Below are positions 1-11,301 of a DNA stretch of 64,000 bases, in pieces. Position 1 is the stretch's first letter; every line of letters starts with the position of its first letter. The notes under the pieces are model-generated. The model had not been told where the DNA came from. It did no database searches and saw only the letters and a program-made list of their open reading frames with translations. The stretch covers positions 397,025 to 461,024 of the forward strand of contig MNCI01017725.1 of NCBI GenBank assembly GCA_015680685.1. Direction: 5' to 3'. This DNA is from Gnetum montanum. Taxonomy: Eukaryota > Streptophyta > Gnetopsida > Gnetales > Gnetaceae. The position numbers and the translations under genes are program-made.

Positions 1-820
1 TTTTTTTTTCTTTTTTTCTTTTTTGTATTTTTTGGGATCTGTAGACTACTTTGGTTTTAGTAGTTTCTGTGCTGGTAGTATTTGTATAGATTAAACTTGT
101 ACCAACACTAATTCCAAATGGGTTACAGCTTATCTATACCGTTTAACTTGTGTTCTTTATTGTCCATGCTATTTTCTAGTGGGGAGTCTTTTTCAGTATT
201 GCTGAAATGGCTTATATCACCAGATTTCTTGGGGAAACAGACATCCAATTGGTGTAAGCATGTGAAAAGAGCTCAAAGGAAATTCAAATACAACTTAATA
301 AACAATAGCGTGGGGATTTCACCACCATATTAGCAGCTGCAAACTTCTGGCCCATTTGTTTTGTGAAAAGCAAAACAAAGCACCTTTAATGTCTGTTCTA
401 AATTGGTGAGAAGATGGGAGGAGTAGTGTTATTACATTGTTACGTATATGGATTTTCTTTAATTCAATTATTTTAGTGAAATTTTGAAAAATATCTGAAA
501 ACACTGGGAAGATCAAAATTGTTTTGTTCTTTAAAAAACATAGTAAAAAATAATATTACTGTCGATAACAAACTCATTGGTATCTATTAGCATAAGTTGG
601 AGCACAAAGTTCAAACTTGAGTAAAATTTATAACACTTCAAGGTTTGACTTTGAAATCCTTTGCAGCTGGCTGCAATTTGAATTTGCAAAGGTTTTTCAT
701 GAAGCTGAACTTTGTTGAAATTGTTTGTTGCTCATTTGCTGTGTATGCTTGATTATTTATAACCAGGAAATGTGATTATGTGACTAACAGGAACTAAATA
801 GTTAATTTAAAGAAGTAGCC
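1..820 (+). promoter_or_regulatory. 5' flank and probable 5' UTR of the RPB4 gene
   Basis: No protein is recognisable here. The window opens with a T-rich tract (1-35). Just before the gene, an acceptor-like ACTAACAG ends at 790 and is followed by 30 bases leading to the ATG, so a 5' UTR intron with its acceptor at 790 is possible. The start codon lies in GTAGCCATGGC, a strong plant initiation context. I see no unambiguous TATA box that can be tied to this gene. Confidence 0.4.
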
Positions 821-2641
821 ATGGCCTCAACCTCTGGAGAGGAAGAAGAAAATGCTGCAGAGCTTAAGATTGGTGAAGGTGAGTTTTCAGTGCCTAGTTT
901 TCTTTTTTATTTCTACACAAGGTTCTTGCTTGTGCTTGTAATCATGATTTCAAAATTAAACTATGTTGCCACCGTTAGAATTTGCTCTCCAAAATGATTA
1001 TGTCGATGTAAAACTGAATATCTTGACATGTTATAAATAAGCTTTTGCCTTATCATTGCCTTAAATTTTCATGAAATATGTTAATAATTTCAATGAAGCA
1101 TGAATTTCTTGCATCATAGTGAATTTAAATAAAACATAAAGTCTTTATGACACTCTAATTCAAAACCCTAGATATAATCCAACTGTCGTTGAATTCAACT
1201 ATAAACTGTTTTTCAATGCCTAGTGCATGAGAATCCTCGGTTTCTGTCGATTTCACTACAATGAATAAATATGTTATCAATGTGTTGCACTGCTGTTATT
1301 CTTCCATGTTGTATTTTTCTTGTTATTAATTGGGCCATTGTTTCCACAGTTATCAAGGACACATAATTAGGATTATCCATGTATTGGGTATATTAAACAA
1401 GTGCTCAGGTTGCAGTAATCTGTTTATTTTTCTTTCAAAATTCCAGTAGCTTTCTCTTTTCTTGGTTTTGGTTTTGAATTAACTCTTTGAAAAGTTTGCC
1501 TGTGTTTTTGCATTTTGATATTTTATCTGAGTTATGGTACAATGCAACTGAAAACTATAATATTTGTAACAAGGTAATGAAGAAACATATATTGATTTTA
1601 GGGTTGGACTTAAAATTCTTTTTTAGCAAAGTTTTTGTTCATCTGGAAATTTGGACTCTGCGAATTATGATATGAGATGATTTTGTAATACTTGTCTTCC
1701 CGATGTATTGCTGAATCGCTAGAGGTTTGTAATTTTTCTGATTTGTGTTGTCGACGTTTTGCTTTGAATTTTTTTTCCAGAATTTCTGAAAGCTCGCTGC
1801 CTGATGAATTCTGAGGTTTCTCTCATTCTCGATAGGAGACTTGAGCAGCTTACACAGAATGCAGATGACTCCACGTCCAATTTATCTCAGTAGGATTCCG
1901 TTATTCATTGCTCAAAAAGAGTAAATTTGGTTAGCTTTAGTAAATCTTCTGTGTTAGTGTTAGCTTTTCAGTTCGGGAAGTTTCTACTTTCAGTCTAATT
2001 TGTTTGTCCATTTGTGCAAGAGTGTTTGAGAGATCATTACAATACGTGAAGCGATTCAGTCGCTATTCAAATCCGGATGCTGTCAAGCAAGTTCGAGAGT
2101 ATCCTTAATGAAGTTAACATATTTGAACTGTTAGATTATTTCTTTTAAAGTGTATGCTTATAAATAATTCTGTGAAAACTAAAATGTAAAACTATTTGTA
2201 ATCTTTCACCTAGTTGAGCAGTGTGCTTTGCAGGTATGGATTGGCTGAATTTGAGGTATTGAATTGATCATGATTGTCAGTCATTTTTACTTTACGACAT
2301 GTTTTATCCTTTAGCTAATAATTCTTCAATTCATTTGTTTGTTTCAGCTCTGTGTGATTGGAAACCTTTGTCCCGAAACTGTAGAGGAAGCAAAAGCTAT
2401 GGTTCCATCTCTTCAGGTAAATCCTTACCCCACAACAATGTTGCCTTTTAATTCCTCGCGCCAAAATATTGTTACCTCTTGAAGCTATGTTTTTGAAATT
2501 ATCATGTTTCTAGAAGTCAGTGCTCATATTATATGTTTTTCATGAATATTTTTTGTGGTGCAGTCAAAGGGACGAGGAATAGACGACGACAAGATTGAAA
2601 AGATGCTGAATGATCTAGCAATGATCAGAAAATTTGAGTAG
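821..2641 (+). CDS. NRPB4: RNA polymerase II subunit RPB4 (six coding exons)
   Basis: This encodes the RPB4 subunit, which with RPB7 forms the stalk of nuclear RNA polymerase II. Coding exons are 821-878, 1781-1889, 2021-2098, 2222-2255, 2348-2416 and 2564-2641. All junctions are GT-AG and the phases join into 141 codons ending in TAG. Landmarks: an acidic N-terminus (GEEEENAAELKIG, residues 6-18), EEFLKARCLMNSEVSLIL (19-36), VFERSLQYVKRFSRY (57-71), NPDAVKQVR (73-81), LAEFELCVIGNLCPETVEEA (89-108), and a C-terminus ending MLNDLAMIRKFE. This matches the plant NRPB4 family in order and length (Arabidopsis NRPB4 is 138 residues). The Pol IV/V paralogue NRPD4 is longer, which argues against it. 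Exon 4 is only 34 bases. There are no frame breaks, so the gene looks functional. The exon 4 acceptor was placed at 2222 by homology; an in-frame competitor lies 12 bases downstream. Confidence 0.95.
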
Positions 2642-3270
2642 ATGGTTGGATATGTCAAGTCTAATCTTGACTGTGGTATTTATTAGGTGTGAAAGACACG
2701 TGAATGTGTAAATCTTGGGATTTCTGACAGACGATTTTCATTGTTTAATATTTGATGGGTCTGATTATGTTGGTTTAGGCCTGGTTCTGTATTCATGTGT
2801 CCAGTGACGTTTATCCCATGTCATACCTTTGCCATAAAATCTCTGGCATAACGTTTTACCTTGTGACATGCTCGTTGCCAAGAGTTATCACATCAATTAT
2901 AAGCACATTTGGTGATCAACGATATGGTGAGGACTATTTTGGCAATTTAAATGTGTTTTGAACTCCATATTCGTGCAGAGATATGCCACTTATTTTGGTT
3001 ACTCTTGAGCATTTAATTTTTTTTTGCCCTTTTGGCCAAATCTTTGTAAAATGGAATGACTTTAAGGCTTTGTACACAATCGGGAACAGTTATGTCAATC
3101 ACGATCCAGTACTATTAATTAGTATAGGAAGAATGGGATGATATTACTTTTGAGTTCAAATAAAAATGGAATAAAGGTAGTAAATATATTTCATTAAAAA
3201 ATGACAAATCTTAAGTCCAAATTTGTATGAGCTATCTCAACAAGAGAAGTATTTTACAATCTCAAATATT
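2642..3270 (+). other. 3' UTR and downstream flank of NRPB4
   Basis: This AT-rich, non-coding sequence follows the NRPB4 stop codon. The transcript end must lie here, but no canonical AATAAA stands out. No gene or repeat is recognised before the inverted-repeat arm at 3274. Confidence 0.4.
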
Positions 3271-3273
3271 AGG

Positions 3274-4026
3274 TAATGTTAATGTAGATCCCAAATTAAA
3301 TTATTATTCTACACCACGTTTTTGGCATTAAAAACTTCACGTTTTTCATTATTTCCCTACTATTCTTGGAACATGTGCAGTAGGCTAAATCCATATTTGA
3401 TTGGAGGATTTGTGCCCCTTCTTTTCATAATCATTGATTTATCTAGGATTATATCGATTTGAAGACCATTTATGGCCATGTGCTAAGTATCCCAAAACTT
3501 AGTTCATGGAGGTGTTCTTGTAGAGGTGTAAAAAACATTTTTGTAGGGACAGTTGACATCCAAAACAATTTGACTATAGATTACCTTTCAAAACTAGACT
3601 TCATGTTCTATTAGATATTAAATGCCTCGTTTTATAAGAATGAATCTACATACTTTTTTTCAATGTTAATTTGGATAGAGAGTGTTCAAACCTGAAATAA
3701 TTGGACTACATATACACCCTAAGACATATGGCCAATAAGATACATTACAAGAATTATAAAGAGATATAAAGATGCCTCAAGCAATTGAGATTATTTAGCA
3801 TGCTTAAATGTATTCTAAAGAAGCATGTCATTAATGTCTTTATAAAGACTTTTATTAATATTACTCAATATCCAACCCTATTTATAAGGATCGGTTCAAA
3901 CACTTCCTACCAATGTAAACTTGTTGCATGATGTTTATGAAGTAGATGTGGATATACCTTGGGTCAAAAATATTAAAAACGTGAAGTGTAGAATAATAAT
4001 TTAATCTAGGATCTACATTAACATTA
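3274..4026. repeat. Inverted repeat of about 750 bp (MITE or foldback candidate)
   Basis: The sequence from 3274 to about 3325 reappears as its reverse complement at about 3975-4026. The arms share TAATGTTAATGTAGATCC and AATTAAATTATTATTCTACAC with few differences, followed by ACGTTTTT. The arms enclose about 650 bp of AT-rich DNA without a recognised gene. This could be a small non-autonomous DNA element, or two opposed fragments of a longer repeat. No convincing target duplication was found. Confidence 0.5.
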
Positions 4027-4029
4027 GAA

Positions 4030-5276
4030 CAAAGGACAAGAAAATGAAGCATTTGCCTCCTATGGAGGGCCAAACTACAAAGGGTGGGATAAAAATGTAA
4101 GTATGATAAAATTGATAAAAGCTTAGATATGAAGCAAAATATAGATTTGAAGGATGGACTTGGATCTCTAGAGGGATGGGTGATGGATAGATAAGTCGTA
4201 GACACGATTTGGAATGAATTCTTGGGCAAAATGGGGTTGTTTTGACTAAGGTTCCTATTATTGACACGAGCTGAAAAAATTCTAACTCTAGAAAATGATG
4301 TTGAAGCTTGAAAATTTTATCTCTGAAAGTCACAAGAAGGTGTAGAAGGAATTGAAGGTGGCCAAGGATCATGTAGGTGCTACGCTCTTGATCTCTTGAA
4401 ATTTGAACAATGCTCTCAAATCTCAACAAATCCGACCAAGTCTCCAAAGATCCTCACTTTGCTAAATCTTCAAAAATCCAACCATCCAACTAAAAGATTC
4501 CATCCTCAACTTGTATTTCAAGCTTGTATTTATAGGCTTGAAGTTACCAAGTTTAATTTAGGATTACTAAAACCAAACTTAGAATTTTAAGAATTTGTCT
4601 AAAATTGACACAAGTTTGAAAATAGCAAGTTTGACCTTTAGCTTCAATGCCCTACATCATTTTTGCTTTTGACATCGATTCTAGCTTTTGATGTTTGACG
4701 TCAACCAACTCTTTGATGTTCCACCTCAATCTTGCTTTTGACGTCCAACATTGTTCCACACTCAGAAAAATTTTGATGCCACTTTAATCATATTAAGAAT
4801 AATTTTGACACTGCATCAATAACACTTAGAAAAATTTTGACCATTTTTTAGATTTTTTCAAAGTGGCTAGAATTGACTTTAGAAAGTTGGGATATGACCC
4901 CAAATGATCCCTTGAGGCCTCTGAAGGCTAGCAATGTGTCTTGCAAGGCTACTTTTGGGGCATTTTATGTTGCAGTACCAAAGGAAACCCAATTTGACAT
5001 GTTGTTGCCTCCAACACTTAGAAAAATTTTGGTTCCAAATCTCTAGCTCCAACACTTAGAAAAATTTTAACTTTAGAGTTTTTCAAGAATCATAGAAAAT
5101 TGAGTCCATACGTTGGATGATGAATACACATGGTTCTCATTGGCCTTCAGGAGCTAAGAATGTGCCTTATGATGATGTATTTGGGGGATTTGATGCTCAA
5201 ATGCTTATAGAAGGATGTTGAAACCACACTTACTTTTGATTCGAAATAAAACAAAAAAATGGGTACAACACTGACA
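4030..5276 (-). mobile_element. Element H: LTR on the minus strand (solo or truncated)
   Basis: Read on the minus strand, a purine tract TTAAGAAGGGA (5287-5277) is followed at 5276 by TGTCAGTG, the arrangement of a polypurine tract next to a 3' LTR. Four copies of the cassette AAAATTTTTCTAAGTGTT (some imperfect) lie at 5069-5051, 5031-5012, 4839-4821 and 4775-4757, and a TATA box lies at 4534-4527. The same cassette occurs in the LTRs of elements D and F, so H is probably a distant relative. The downstream LTR end is not resolved and 4030 is approximate. Its internal region is at most a stub, because another repeat begins near 5436. Confidence 0.5.
4527..4534 (-). promoter_or_regulatory. TATA box in the element H LTR
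   Basis: The minus strand reads CCTATAAATACAAG, a good plant TATA box. It lies downstream of the repeated AAAATTTTTCTAAGTGTT cassettes, where the U3/R border is expected. Confidence 0.45.
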
Positions 5277-5435
5277 TCCCTTCTTAACAATTAAGTTGCC
5301 TCAAGCATAGCTCAAACTTGCAACCCTTTGCTTGCAAATCCTTGTGAGATAATGACATAACCAAATAAGCCACTTATCATTAGCAATGCTTTGCTAGAAT
5401 GCAAGTAGAACATAATGGTATCTTAGCATACCTGT
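5277..5435 (-). other. Stub of element H internal region with polypurine tract
   Basis: The minus strand carries the purine-rich TTAAGAAGGGA directly before the LTR start. The remaining 150 bases show no recognisable coding sequence, so the rest of the element appears to be missing. Confidence 0.35.
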
Positions 5436-5830
5436 CCTTTCTAATGATGTGTATAAGTCATTGACTACAAATCTTATATCATGATATGTGTTTACTCAAA
5501 TTTTGAGTTACCTGCTTAATAATCAATGTTTTACTTTTTAGTTAAACGATTTGATGCAAAATAATAATATTTAAGTCATTCATAGCAAGTAGTATTCTCT
5601 TTTTTTTTCTTGTTAAGCCAAGTAATGCTTCAATGGTTTCATAGAATCCTTTATACATAAGCATGGAGCTTTGATCATTCATTAGTAGAATCTACTTTTT
5701 GATGCCCACTTTGAAGAATATTCTATAGCTTTATGTTTGGTTTAGATATTTAATCTTCCATTTGTTTTTGAAAGAGTTCAAAAGTAAGTTGCTAGTCTTT
5801 TTGATTCCATTAAGTATATGGAACCTACTT
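5436..5830 (+). repeat. Dispersed repeat R1, copy 1 (partial)
   Basis: By eye this stretch aligns with 7890-8340 and, inverted, with 24180-24500. Shared landmarks are CATGATATGTG..., a run near GATTTGATGCAAAATAAT, CTTTATACATAAGCATG, TTGATCATT and CCATTAAGTATATGGA. It is the shortest and most diverged of the three copies. No product is recognised. Confidence 0.5.
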
Positions 5831-5849
5831 AATCCTCAATTTCCAATAT

Positions 5850-7748
5850 GCTCTAGGTCATCAAAGAAAAGACTCTTCATGTTTTGAGTTGAAGAACTAG
5901 ACCTTTCCTCCTGTTGTTTTTTGAAATTCCAATATGCACCAATAACCCAATCCTTCTCAACTCTAAGCTTGAGTACCCTCCTTTTGAACTCCTATTGCTA
6001 GGAGCTAATAATAGAACTATAGACATTTAAAATCTTTAACCCTTCTCCCATGATACCAACCATATTAAGAGAAAAAATTCTATCTTGAAAATTTAGATTA
6101 TTTCATCAAAGACAAACCAACACTCTACTAAAACCTTGAGTTGGAATCTTAAATCTTGTCAAGCTAAGCCAACAATCCCATGGTAAAACTTCAGTTTTGT
6201 CTACTAAAGAAGAGCAAAACCCATAACATTTGCTTGCAACATTATTTTGAAAAATTGTATTTTGTTTAGTCCTTGGAGACTAGCACAATTCCAAGATAAG
6301 ATAATCATATTATTGGAAGAATCTAGGTGATGCTATCCACTATCATACCTTATTTCACTAATGAATTCAATACCAACACTAAAGTTGGCTCTTCTTTTTT
6401 TCTAGGATTGTCCTTGAATAAAAAAACCTTCATTCCTTGCCATTCATTGGTAATATCATGAATAGTTTTCTTTCTTCAATCTTCCATACTCAATGCCCAG
6501 CCAAATCCTTTACCTTATGAACCACCCAAGAGTAAGAGTTTTTGTCCATCATTTTCTAAGCATGCTTGAAAGGTAAATAAAGTCTAGCATTATTTCTTTT
6601 GTCAACCTTGTTGTATCTCTTCATCATCATGTTGTACATCTATTTACATTTGTCATTACTTCCCTCCTATGATACCTGAGTTCTATATTTTCTAAGTGAC
6701 CAACTACCAGCTCTTCAAGTCATCAACCTTGGCTTTTTTCTTATTATCCCCTCTAGCCTATTGAAAAGATTCCACATGCCCGATCTCTAGCGTTGATGTA
6801 TCCATCAACCCTCCTTGGATTAGAGTTGTAGCCTACAAAGATTTATCCAGCCCTTGTTTTCCATCATTGTTGGGGCACTTATCCATGAGGTCTCTTTCAG
6901 TAGCTCTAGCATCTATGTTGGTCATTGGCTTGGTGGAACTCGTTTCTTCTCCCTAACTTGCATTGATTTCCTAGCCTATGTGTTCCATGGGTATTGGGTT
7001 GAGATATTCCCTCACTCAATGTTCATCCTACAATTTGAGAAATTATCATAAAATATTGGCTAGAAAAAATACCCATGAGGCTCTTGCAATATAATCTTTG
7101 GTAAAATCTTTGTATCCTCCTACATTTGGACACAAATTCATGCCACTATATCAGGAATCCCTGAAGATGTACATGGATCAATCATCAAAATTTCCCCAAA
7201 GATGTTAGCAATTTTTTGCAAAACCGTCTCTAACTAGAATTCAATTTGAAGTCTAGGGAGGTGCATCCACACAACTAACTAGCTCTTGGTTTGGATCTTA
7301 TCATCAATATTCTTCTACAATGGAAAATGTTAAGGAATCCATTTTTTAACCTGCATGATGGGTTGGCCAAACCTCCATGCCATCATTGACTTCACTACCT
7401 TCCTATCTTTCTCTTCTAAGAAAATCAATAGCATCACATTCCCTCGTAGAGGACTAACATTCACCATGATCTCTAACTAGGCCTTAGTAACCCATGCTTG
7501 TAACTCCTTGAGGACAGGAGCCCTACCATTGAAGGGGTTGACAATCATCCATTGAAAGAATTGTCGTTGTTCTTTAAGCATTCTTTCTGAGATAAAAACC
7601 CTCGAGCTGTCCAAACTTTCAAAGCTAGAGAAATCCTTTTCTTTGTAGCTCTCCTCCTAGTTATGCTTAACCCAAGATTTTCCTCAAAGTATGTCAAAAA
7701 TGAAATATGGTTTGAGACCAAATCGCTATCAACACTCATGCTTTTCAT
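5850..7748 (-). pseudogene. LINE retrotransposon relic: ORF1 (DUF4283-like) and endonuclease start
   Basis: On the minus strand, from 7748, an ORF1-like protein is readable through several stops and shifts. It includes WMIVNPFNGRAPVLKELQAW, then LIFLEEKDRKVVKSMMAWRF, then GQPIMQVKKWIP. This is the pattern of the DUF4283 domain found in plant LINE ORF1 proteins, where W-x-FG and a following KxWxP are typical. Further downstream, at 6308, the frame MIILSWNCASLQGLNK resembles the start of the apurinic endonuclease domain of LINE ORF2, which begins with an SWN motif. It is followed by a degenerate QTK. No reverse transcriptase follows, because the copy breaks off near 5850. The LINE assignment rests on motif memory, not on a search. 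Confidence 0.6.
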
Positions 7749-7889
7749 TGCATTGCTTGATTTATTCTATGAGGAACATATAACCCAAAAGAAATGGTCA
7801 TCCTAATTTTGCTCATGCCTATCTACTGCTCCACCAAAACCCTTTCGCACCTCTCCCAGATCTCTCATCATCTTTTAAAGAAAACTTCA

Positions 7890-8950
7890 CCTTATTTTAG
7901 TGATGTTGATGCAACTAAGATACCTAATTTTTTCTTCTTGATCATGTATATAATTTCTTGGTTGCTAATTTTTCATCACAATATGTGCTTATTTAAATTT
8001 TGGTCATAATCAAAGTTTTGTTTTACAATTAAATGATGTGATGAAAAAACATGATATCCAAGTCCTTTATGCTAGGTATTATTCTCGTTTATTTCTACTT
8101 GTTGAGTTAGGTAATGCTTCGATGGTGCAACGTGCCCTAGATATCAGATCTTTTATACATAAGCATGTAATGTTGATCATTTGTAAGTGAACTCCAAACT
8201 TTGATGTCCAATCTGAAGAATATGCTAAAGTTTTATGTTTCATCGAATCAGATAATCTTCCATTGATCTTTTAGAAAGGTGAGCAGGAAACTATTAGTTT
8301 TCTCAATCCCATTAAGCATATGGAGTTTATTTCTACAACTTTTGGTTTTTGTAGATGTTTTTTTAATTGAAATCAACCTTTTGAATTGTAAAAAGGAATT
8401 GGTATTAGAGGTAGAGAGAAGAGTTATATTCAGCCAATTACACATTATAATCTTCCTAATTTTTGCAACTTTTGGCATCATGAAGGATATTTGTTTAATG
8501 TTTGTCATTTTCTACTTAAGAAAAAATAATGTGAAGAAAGGGAAAAATGTGTTGAAGTTGAAGATAGAGAATAGAATATGAAGTTGAAGATATGAAAAAT
8601 CAAGTTAATGTAAACAATAAGAATGATCAAATGGCAATAAATAATCTACAGAAGAAAAAAACTCTTATGTATATTTTTTCTAGTACTTGAGAAAGTGTTA
8701 AGCAAATTAGATGGATAGATTGTAAGACAAAATTTTCCTTTGATAAGAATGCTATTAAGTCAAAGATTAAAACTAATGTCAAAAAGAAGGTTATAGTTGA
8801 TGGTAAATATTCTCAACATAAGATCAATAATAAGCAATGAGGTAAATATCTTATACCAATGGTACCACTTTCTTGCTTTGAAATAAATATTGGTATTAAG
8901 CCACAACTCTTTATCTCAATCCTTTTGTTATTTTAAGTTCAAGCATGGAT
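7890..8950 (+). repeat. Dispersed repeat R1, copy 2
   Basis: This is the longest + strand copy of R1. It aligns by eye with the inverted copy at 23554-24640 over roughly 1 kb, including TTAGTGATGTTGAT, CTTTATACATAAGCATG, AAGCATATGGA and AAAAAGAAGGTTATAGTTGAT. Both copies contain AT-rich open stretches (for example 8279-8581 here), but they are not consistently open between copies and I recognise no domain. It may be a decayed transposon of unknown type. Confidence 0.5.
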
Positions 8951-9299
8951 GTTGAAAAGTTATGTAAATTTTGTTAGGAATGGGACCTTCCTTTCTACTA
9001 ACAATTAACTTTTTTCATTTATTTTTTTCAAAGTATTAATTTTATGTGTGTACACTTGAGTAGATAGTCCATATTTGTTTTTATGAAGTTTACTATGTAA
9101 AGCTTGTGATGTACTCAAAATTTTTCTTTGCTCATTATTAGTATTATTTGGGGTCCAATAAATGCCACCCCCTACCCCTAATAAAGTTATAACTGAACTA
9201 TATATTTGGGGATGTATTTATATTATAGTTATTTTAGGGTTCTAACACCAACCCCCTTCCCTTGTAAAAAATATATAATCTAGTTAGGTGTCCTATGTG
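8951..9299. other. AT-rich spacer, nothing recognised
   Basis: Low-complexity AT-rich DNA with short C-rich runs (near 9165 and 9250). No gene, RNA or mobile element could be supported. Confidence 0.4.
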
Positions 9300-9396
9300 T
9301 TGGGGGATGGGGGAGGTGTGGTGCATGGGGGATGGGTTATGCAAGGGGATGGTGAGGGGGATGATGGGGAGAAGGGAGGTGGGGGAGGGGGATGCA
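9300..9396 (+). repeat. G-rich low-complexity tract
   Basis: About 95 bases are dominated by runs of three to six G separated by A or T, such as TTGGGGGATGGGGGAGG and later AGGTGGGGGAGGGGGATG. The density of G-runs is enough for G-quadruplex folding on the + strand. It contrasts sharply with the AT-rich surroundings. Confidence 0.7.
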
Positions 9397-9454
9397 AAGA
9401 TGGTGTTAAAACACCAAAATAATTGTAATATAAGTATATCTCAAGATATATAAC

Positions 9455-9520
9455 TTAGCATTGCCCACTAGAATTGAACCCATGACTTGGAGCTTTCAAA
9501 TCAAGAGGTTAATACTTTAT
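9455..9520 (-). repeat. tRNA-derived SINE-like fragment, copy 1
   Basis: The reverse complement reads GATTTGAAAGCTCCAAGTCA followed by TGGGTTCAATTCTAGTGGG. GGTTCAATTC is a good match to an RNA polymerase III B box. The adjacent copy 2 shares the sequence from the first block onward. Confidence 0.45.
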
Positions 9521-9535
9521 TGTTTAATTAGAAAT

Positions 9536-9625
9536 TTATAACTTAGCATTACCCACTAGAATCAAGCCCATGACTTGGAGCTTTCAAATCAAGATCCTTA
9601 TCACTAGGCTAACACCTCATTGTCA
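9536..9625 (-). repeat. tRNA-derived SINE-like fragment, copy 2 with A and B boxes
   Basis: On the minus strand this copy has GTTAGCCTAGTGATAAGG (A-box-like), then GATTTGAAAGCTCCAAGTCA, then GGGCTTGATTCTAGTGGG (a degraded B box). The A-box to B-box layout is that of a tRNA. Decay and tandem duplication with copy 1 suggest a SINE or tRNA pseudogene instead of a working tRNA. Confidence 0.5.
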
Positions 9626-10189
9626 AAAATGTAAAATAAAAAACAATATGATGACTAATGATGGATATTGGATCACAAAAATATATTAATAATAAATAAA
9701 AAATTTAGAGTACATCACTTGACATTGAATAGAAATATTAAAAATAATATGAAAAAGAAATCCTTTTCAATTTTTGGAATGTCTGCTTAGGCATACAACG
9801 TTATAATTGATGCTTTGAAAAATAAAGAAAAGAAAATTAATCATTAGTAAAGAGGACGATAGCCTTTGTTAATTTATTACTTACACTTGAAAGTTAAGTC
9901 ACATGGTGGAAGTCAATTATGCTAAACAAATAATGAATGCTACATAAGAAAATGGATGGTTACATCAAGGAAAATTACAACTTCAGTCATGGAATATTAT
10001 AATAGATAATCTTCCTTTAAACAAAAGGCTCTTGCAGAAGACTACATGTTAAGAAAAAAGCATTTTTATTTACATTATGTTATAGGAGGTTTATTATCTA
10101 GTACTCCAAAGTATCTATTCTTACCTATTCTTATTCATTTAAGGAATCAAATTGCTAAAGCAAGAATGAGCTCTATCATCTCCTTATTG
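9626..10189. other. AT-rich sequence, nothing recognised
   Basis: No coding or repeat signature is recognised. The region leads into the LINE tail fragment at 10190. Confidence 0.3.
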
Positions 10190-10425
10190 AGAAAGGTCAT
10201 TGGATCAATTTACCGAGAGAAGAGCGTATTTGCAAATTGTACAAACAAAGCATAGAAGATAAAGAATATATCTTTTTATTTTGCCCATCTTTGGCTTACA
10301 TTCAAATGAATTATAATATTAATTGTAATCTACTGATTGTTTTCTTTCAAATTGAACCTATCTACTTTAGGCATTATATTAATGATGTTTTCAACTTTCT
10401 TCAAAAATATGTTGAGGCTTTGTAA
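10190..10425 (+). pseudogene. LINE reverse transcriptase C-terminal tail fragment
   Basis: With one frame adjustment the + strand reads a basic stretch ending RICKLYKQSIEDKEYIFLFC, then PSLAYIQ, and ends at VFNFLQKYVEAL. The pattern IEDEYHFLxxCPxYxxIR followed by a helical end is the usual C-terminal tail of non-LTR retrotransposon ORF2 proteins. The fragment lies 24 bases left of the element A target duplication. No upstream reverse transcriptase is present. Confidence 0.5.
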
Positions 10426-10454
10426 CCATCCAAAAAATCCTTTGTGTTCCTAGA

Positions 10455-11300
10455 TGATGAAATATTGTTTGTTGCATCGACTAGGCCCTGTCAATGTAGG
10501 GGTCTGTCTTGGCCTATAGATATGTGCTCAATAGCTACATTTACGGCATCAGATTGAGAATAGTAGCTGAATTTTTACAATTTTTTCATTTGGAAGTTAG
10601 AATATTTCTTACGAGTGCTTGTAGTAGGAGTCATTGAGTGTGCAAATATTTATTCGAGCACTATTGTACCTAAGCATGATAGTGTGTGCGACAATAAAGA
10701 TGATCTTCTTCATAAACCTTGCAACATTCTAGATAGTTTAGATATTTATCCATGCATTCAATGTTTTCAATTATTTATTTAATGTTTTCTAGTAATTAAG
10801 ATAATGAGGTAATTAAGCAAGATAAGCTAGATAGATTAGTTACATAAGTACAACCACTTCGAACGTAACATGTATTTTCTTAGTAATCCCAGTAGCATTA
10901 TTGCTTGGTATGCCTAGTAGCATAGCGCTTGGTAACCCAATAGTGGATACATGGGTTCAAGATGTGTACGAAAAGTGGGGCTAGATGCTTATGTTAGGAC
11001 CAGTTAGAAATCAGTTAGTTAGTAAATTTAAATTACTCATTAAATTACTTTATCTCTCTCTTGAAAGCACCAAAGAACATAAAATATAAAATGATAAAAA
11101 TCATATGCCTCAATTTCACTTAACCATACCTTTGTACTTCACAAGTGTAATCGGGAAGACAATGAATGACCTTAGGACAAGGTTCACTACCTAGAAGACT
11201 GGTGCATCGGAAACTATAAAGACCACAGAATTCAACTAGATCACACGTGAATGCTTTGTGATTTGTATGGTTGGGCATAGGGGTACCTTGTTGCTCATCA
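10455..11300 (+). repeat. Element A 5' LTR
   Basis: This 846-bp LTR runs from TGATGA to TCATCA. U3 contains CATCGACTAGGCCC-type repeats and a mutated TATA box (CCTATAGATA at 10513-10522; CCTATAAATA in the 3' LTR). Its partner is at 22670-23548. The two LTRs differ at many sites, mostly transitions, so the insertion is old. Confidence 0.92.
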
Positions 11301-11301
11301 T

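Noticed and set aside
118-333. 71-codon ORF upstream of NRPB4
   Set aside because: No domain, poor composition, and it lies in probable 5' non-coding sequence.
9536-9625. Functional tRNA gene
   Set aside because: The B box is degraded, no consistent cloverleaf could be drawn by eye, and the unit is duplicated with decay.
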